A DNA stretch of 64,000 nucleotides from Robiginitalea aurantiaca. Its GTDB lineage: Bacteria; Bacteroidota; Bacteroidia; Flavobacteriales; Flavobacteriaceae. Below are positions 61,518 through 64,000 of the stretch, piece by piece (within the stretch, counting starts at the first letter, position 1; the number at the start of each line of letters is the position of its first letter). The DNA is taken from assembly GCF_030380815.1 (NCBI RefSeq), contig NZ_JAUDUY010000009.1, positions 1-64,000 on the forward strand. The letters run 5' to 3'. Below the pieces are notes generated by a model that was not told where the DNA came from, did not search any database, and saw only the letters and a list, made by a program, of their open reading frames with translations. The position numbers and the translations under genes are program-made.

Positions 61518-62633
61518 ATGAAGGATTCGCTGAATATAAAAGCTGCCCTGCAGGGAAGTAAGCCCAGAAACTTTCCCATGGTTTCCCGTGTAGTGTTCGG
61601 ATCGGGAAGTTTTGATCAGCTGGATGAAATTCTGGAGCCGCTAAGGGGAGACGCTGAGGGTATCGTGGTTTTCCTGATGGATGATGTTTTTGAAGATACG
61701 CATTTGCATGGGCGGATTCCTTCCATGGAGCAGGACTTGTTAATCCTTATCTCTGCCAAAGAGGAACCCAAAACAGAGCAGGTGGATGCCCTGGCGGCTC
61801 ACATCACCCGAAATGCTTCAGACTTGCCGGTAGCCGTCGTGGGGATCGGAGGAGGTACACTCCTGGACCTGGCAAAGGCGGTTGCGATAATGGTAAATAA
61901 TACGGGAAGTTCAGCTGAATATCAGGGATGGGATTTGGTCAATACTCCCGCGGTATACCATATAGGGGTGCCGACACTTAGTGGTACCGGGGCTGAAGTT
62001 TCCAGGACTACGGTGCTTATGGGGCCTGAACGAAAGCTTGGTATCAATTCGGATTATACGCCTTTTGATCAGGTAATCCTCGATCCCGACCTTACCATAG
62101 GCGTACCCAGGGATCAGTGGTTTTTCACCGGGATGGATTGCTATATCCATTGCGTGGAATCCCTTAATGGCAGCTATATCAACGCCTTTAGCCAGAGTTA
62201 CGGGGAAATGGCACTTGCACTTTGCAAGGAGGTTTTTTTAGAGGACCTGAGCCCTGAGGAAAGCCGCGAAAAACTGATGATGGCCTCATGGCATGGGGGA
62301 ATGAGTATTGCCTACAGCCAGGTTGGCATAGCCCATGCGTTGAGTTATGGCCTCGCCTATGTGATGGGAACTCCGCACGGACTTGGGAATTGTTTGGTAT
62401 TCCAGCATTTGGAAGCATTTTACCCGGAAGGTGTCCGTCTTTTCAGGCAGATGCTCCGAAAACACCATATTGAATTGCCCCTTAAGATCACGCGTTCCTG
62501 TTCTCAGTCCGATTTTGAGACCATGATAGAGGTGTCCTATGGCATGGAACCGCTTTGGGAAAATGCCCTCGGCCCGGACTGGAAGTCAATAATCAGCCGG
62601 GATCAGCTCCTGGAAATCTTTCAGAAAATCTGA
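61518..62633 (+). CDS. Iron-containing alcohol dehydrogenase, KdnB-like (Kdo 8-oxidase)
   Basis: The protein has 371 residues. Group III Fe-ADH features: NAD site GIGGGTLLDLAKAVAIM (near residues 112-128), PTLSGTGAEVSRTTVL, and metal ligands in FFTGMDCYIHCVE (Asp and His), GIAHALSYGL (His) and MGTPHGLGN (His). The best characterised relative by family and context is KdnB of Shewanella, which oxidises the C8 hydroxyl of Kdo so that aminotransferase KdnA can form 8-amino-Kdo. The location in the kdsB operon supports this, but no KdnA is encoded here and the assignment is inferred. It lies nine bases after the HAD gene. Confidence 0.82.
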   Translation: MKDSLNIKAALQGSKPRNFPMVSRVVFGSGSFDQLDEILEPLRGDAEGIVVFLMDDVFEDTHLHGRIPSMEQDLLILISAKEEPKTEQVDALAAHITRNASDLPVAVVGIGGGTLLDLAKAVAIMVNNTGSSAEYQGWDLVNTPAVYHIGVPTLSGTGAEVSRTTVLMGPERKLGINSDYTPFDQVILDPDLTIGVPRDQWFFTGMDCYIHCVESLNGSYINAFSQSYGEMALALCKEVFLEDLSPEESREKLMMASWHGGMSIAYSQVGIAHALSYGLAYVMGTPHGLGNCLVFQHLEAFYPEGVRLFRQMLRKHHIELPLKITRSCSQSDFETMIEVSYGMEPLWENALGPDWKSIISRDQLLEIFQKI

Positions 62634-62643
62634 CCCTCCCTGC

Positions 62644-63180
62644 ATGAAAACTGTATCCTCGTTTATTTATCACAACATAATGGGTTGGAAGTTTGAAGGT
62701 CCCATGCCCCGGATTAAAAAATGTGTCTTTGCGGTGGTCCCCCATACCCATTGGATGGATTTTATAGTTGGGTTGCTGATTCGGGAACTCATCGGTGTGC
62801 CCATCAATTTTATAGGCAAGAAAAGCCTCTTTGAAGGCCCTTTCGGCTGGTTTTTCAAAAAAGCCGGGGGTGCGCCTGTGGACCGCTCCAAGCGAAGTGA
62901 TACGGTAGAAGCTGTGGCCGACCTGTTCAGGGAACGGGAGGAATTCCGATTGGCACTCGCCCCGGAAGGCACTCGGAAAAAGGTTGATACCTGGAAAACC
63001 GGGTTCTATTATATAGCCGTGGCCGCTGAGGTTCCCATTGTGCTGGTCGCCTTTGACTACGGTAAAAAAACAGTCCGTTTTTCGGAACCCATGTACCCCA
63101 GCGGGGATTACGATACGGATTACCCTATTTACCTTGAGTTTTTTAAGGACGTCGTTGGGAAGGTACCGGAATACACCTGA
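62644..63180 (+). CDS. Short PlsC-like acyltransferase
   Basis: The product has 178 residues. The HX4D motif is in VPHTHWMDFIVG (near residues 37-42), with GAPVDRSKRSDTVE and the APEGTRKKV block that follows as in glycerolphosphate acyltransferases. No transmembrane segment is obvious beyond a short hydrophobic stretch, so it is probably peripheral to the membrane. It follows the Fe-ADH gene after ten bases. Its place in the kdsB operon suggests a lipid A-related or lysophospholipid acylation role, unproven. Confidence 0.85.
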   Translation: MKTVSSFIYHNIMGWKFEGPMPRIKKCVFAVVPHTHWMDFIVGLLIRELIGVPINFIGKKSLFEGPFGWFFKKAGGAPVDRSKRSDTVEAVADLFREREEFRLALAPEGTRKKVDTWKTGFYYIAVAAEVPIVLVAFDYGKKTVRFSEPMYPSGDYDTDYPIYLEFFKDVVGKVPEYT

Positions 63181-63252
63181 TCGGACACGGTACCCAAATT
63201 CTGATACGCCCGAAAAGACCGGGCCCAGGCTCTCAAATCATTCCGGATCCTT

Positions 63253-63735
63253 TCAGGTTCCCACAAAGATGAAATGCAGGGAGCAGGCTTCCATGTCCCC
63301 GTCGTTGTCAAAATCGTATTCCCCTGTGTCGGCCCCTCCGTTAATGGAAAAGGTGTTGTCCTTAAAGGTGTGACCGTAGGTATCCCAGTCCCCGGGTTCT
63401 TCGTCCCAGACAATGGCAAAGTAGTAGCTGCCCTGCCACAATTCCCAGAACATTTCTCCACTGACGGTATAGGCATCCCGGTCTATGGGGTTCAGGGTTA
63501 CGGTAAAGCGGCCATTGGATTGCACCTTCATGCTGGCCGTGCCCCCGTCTTCTACAACATCCACCGAAGTAGTACTTACACTAAACTGGGCTTTGGTAGC
63601 CTCCCAGGTACCGGCTAATTCGCTGATCGGAAATGGGCCATCTTTGCTAAGTGCATCCTCCTCAATATCATCCGAGCTGCAGGAGTACGCAAAAGCCGCA
63701 AAGAGGACAATTAGGATATTTTTTAAAAGTTTCAT
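63253..63735 (-). CDS. Lipocalin-like lipoprotein
   Basis: The protein has 160 residues with a lipoprotein signal ending SYSC followed by SSDDIEED, the export signal common for Bacteroidota surface lipoproteins. The domain begins with the lipocalin-type GTWEATKAQFSV and alternates strands (GRFTVTLNP, SYYFAIVWDEEPG, GHTFKDNTFSINGG). Function unknown; similar proteins bind lipids or serve as structural stubs. Monocistronic; TAAATTTA at about 63780 on the minus strand is a weak promoter candidate. Confidence 0.8.
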   Translation of the reverse strand: MKLLKNILIVLFAAFAYSCSSDDIEEDALSKDGPFPISELAGTWEATKAQFSVSTTSVDVVEDGGTASMKVQSNGRFTVTLNPIDRDAYTVSGEMFWELWQGSYYFAIVWDEEPGDWDTYGHTFKDNTFSINGGADTGEYDFDNDGDMEACSLHFIFVGT

Positions 63736-63930
63736 GGTGGTAAATTTTGGTGGAAGAGGCAGAACCTCTTCTTGTTACACCTTTAAATTTACCGGCTTGT
63801 GAAGGGGCTGGCAATGATTTGCGTCAGCCTCACAGGTTGCCTCGGGTAAGCCAGCCCTGTATCGGCCCTACCGTGAATGGAGTGGGTTATTGCATGTAGG
63901 TATAACTTAGAGGGCTTTGCGCCGAAGAAT

Positions 63931-64000
63931 TTACTCCTCCATGGAGTGGAACACATTCTGCACGTCGTCGTCCTCTTCGATCTTTTCGAGGAGTTTTTCG
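63931..64000 (-). CDS. YebC/PmpR-type regulator, C-terminal fragment
   Basis: The last 22 codons of a minus-strand gene entering from the right: EKLLEKIEEDDDVQNVFHSM, then EE and stop at 63931. The LEKIEEDDDVQNVFH ending is highly characteristic of YebC (TACO1) proteins, which assist translation of proline-rich stretches or bind DNA as regulators. The rest lies outside the window. Confidence 0.8.
   Translation of the reverse strand, partial: EKLLEKIEEDDDVQNVFHSMEE

Overview
The window is a chromosomal stretch of a Bacteroidota bacterium, most likely family Flavobacteriaceae. The signs are: TAnnTTTG-type -7 promoter boxes with few Shine-Dalgarno sequences; a type IX secretion-like C-terminal domain; lipoproteins with SCSSDD-type N-termini; a DnaX without the usual zinc-finger cysteines; a MiaE-type tRNA hydroxylase; and gene pairs typical of the group (ECF sigma factor with a membrane partner, pyrR-pyrB, sixA-ppk-ppx, xerD next to aroQ). 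Base composition is close to 50% GC, which suits the moderately GC-rich marine lineages (Robiginitalea/Muriicola-like), but the genus cannot be fixed from this sequence. No insertion sequence, prophage, CRISPR array, rRNA or complete tRNA was seen. The only stable RNA found is RNase P RNA.

Layout. 1-5 kb: the 3' end of a large DUF11-repeat secreted protein, a decayed fasciclin-domain gene, and an intact three-domain fasciclin lipoprotein. 5-24 kb: mostly single housekeeping or exported genes: mnmA, nitronate monooxygenase, a TPR protein, an orphan periplasmic binding protein, M28 and M20 peptidases/amidohydrolases, a very compact block (channel-like protein, cyclophilin, Nudix hydrolase, acyltransferase, membrane protein, sigma factor), xerD, aroQ, lpdA and msrB. 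24.8-34.5 kb: an alpha-glucan cluster (sugar MFS importer, GlgE, maltokinase, GlgB, GH31 glucosidase). Together these can take maltose to maltose-1-phosphate, to linear alpha-1,4-glucan, to branched glucan, and back to glucose; TreS and GlgC/GlgA are not in the window. 34.5-39.7 kb: an M48 lipoprotein protease, a UMF1 transporter, and a four-gene minus-strand operon with overlapping first genes (ECF sigma, anti-sigma-like protein, two beta-helix 'adhesin-like' exported proteins).

39.7-53 kb: lon (preceded by a consensus Shine-Dalgarno and a four-codon mini-ORF), cmk, a BON-LysM protein, rpsA, pyrR-pyrB-STAS-like-rnz, pdxH, and the polyphosphate operon sixA-ppk-ppx. 52.8-58 kb: miaE, dnaX, rnpB, rsmD, DUF3822 and a conserved membrane-anchored protein. 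58-64 kb: a RecD-like helicase, DUF4126, then kdsB-HAD-iron alcohol dehydrogenase-acyltransferase. The last cluster suggests Kdo or 8-amino-Kdo precursor synthesis for the outer membrane. The window ends with a lipocalin-like lipoprotein and the C-terminus of a YebC-type regulator.

The most unusual features are architectural. At least three convergent pairs use the A-rich lysine codons at the end of one gene as the U-tract of the other transcript's terminator. One divergent pair places both start codons in the same CATG. Two convergent pairs overlap stop codons in CTAA. The rnpB promoter box gives an internal calibration for promoter spacing and predicts leaderless or near-leaderless transcripts for cmk and the helicase gene.
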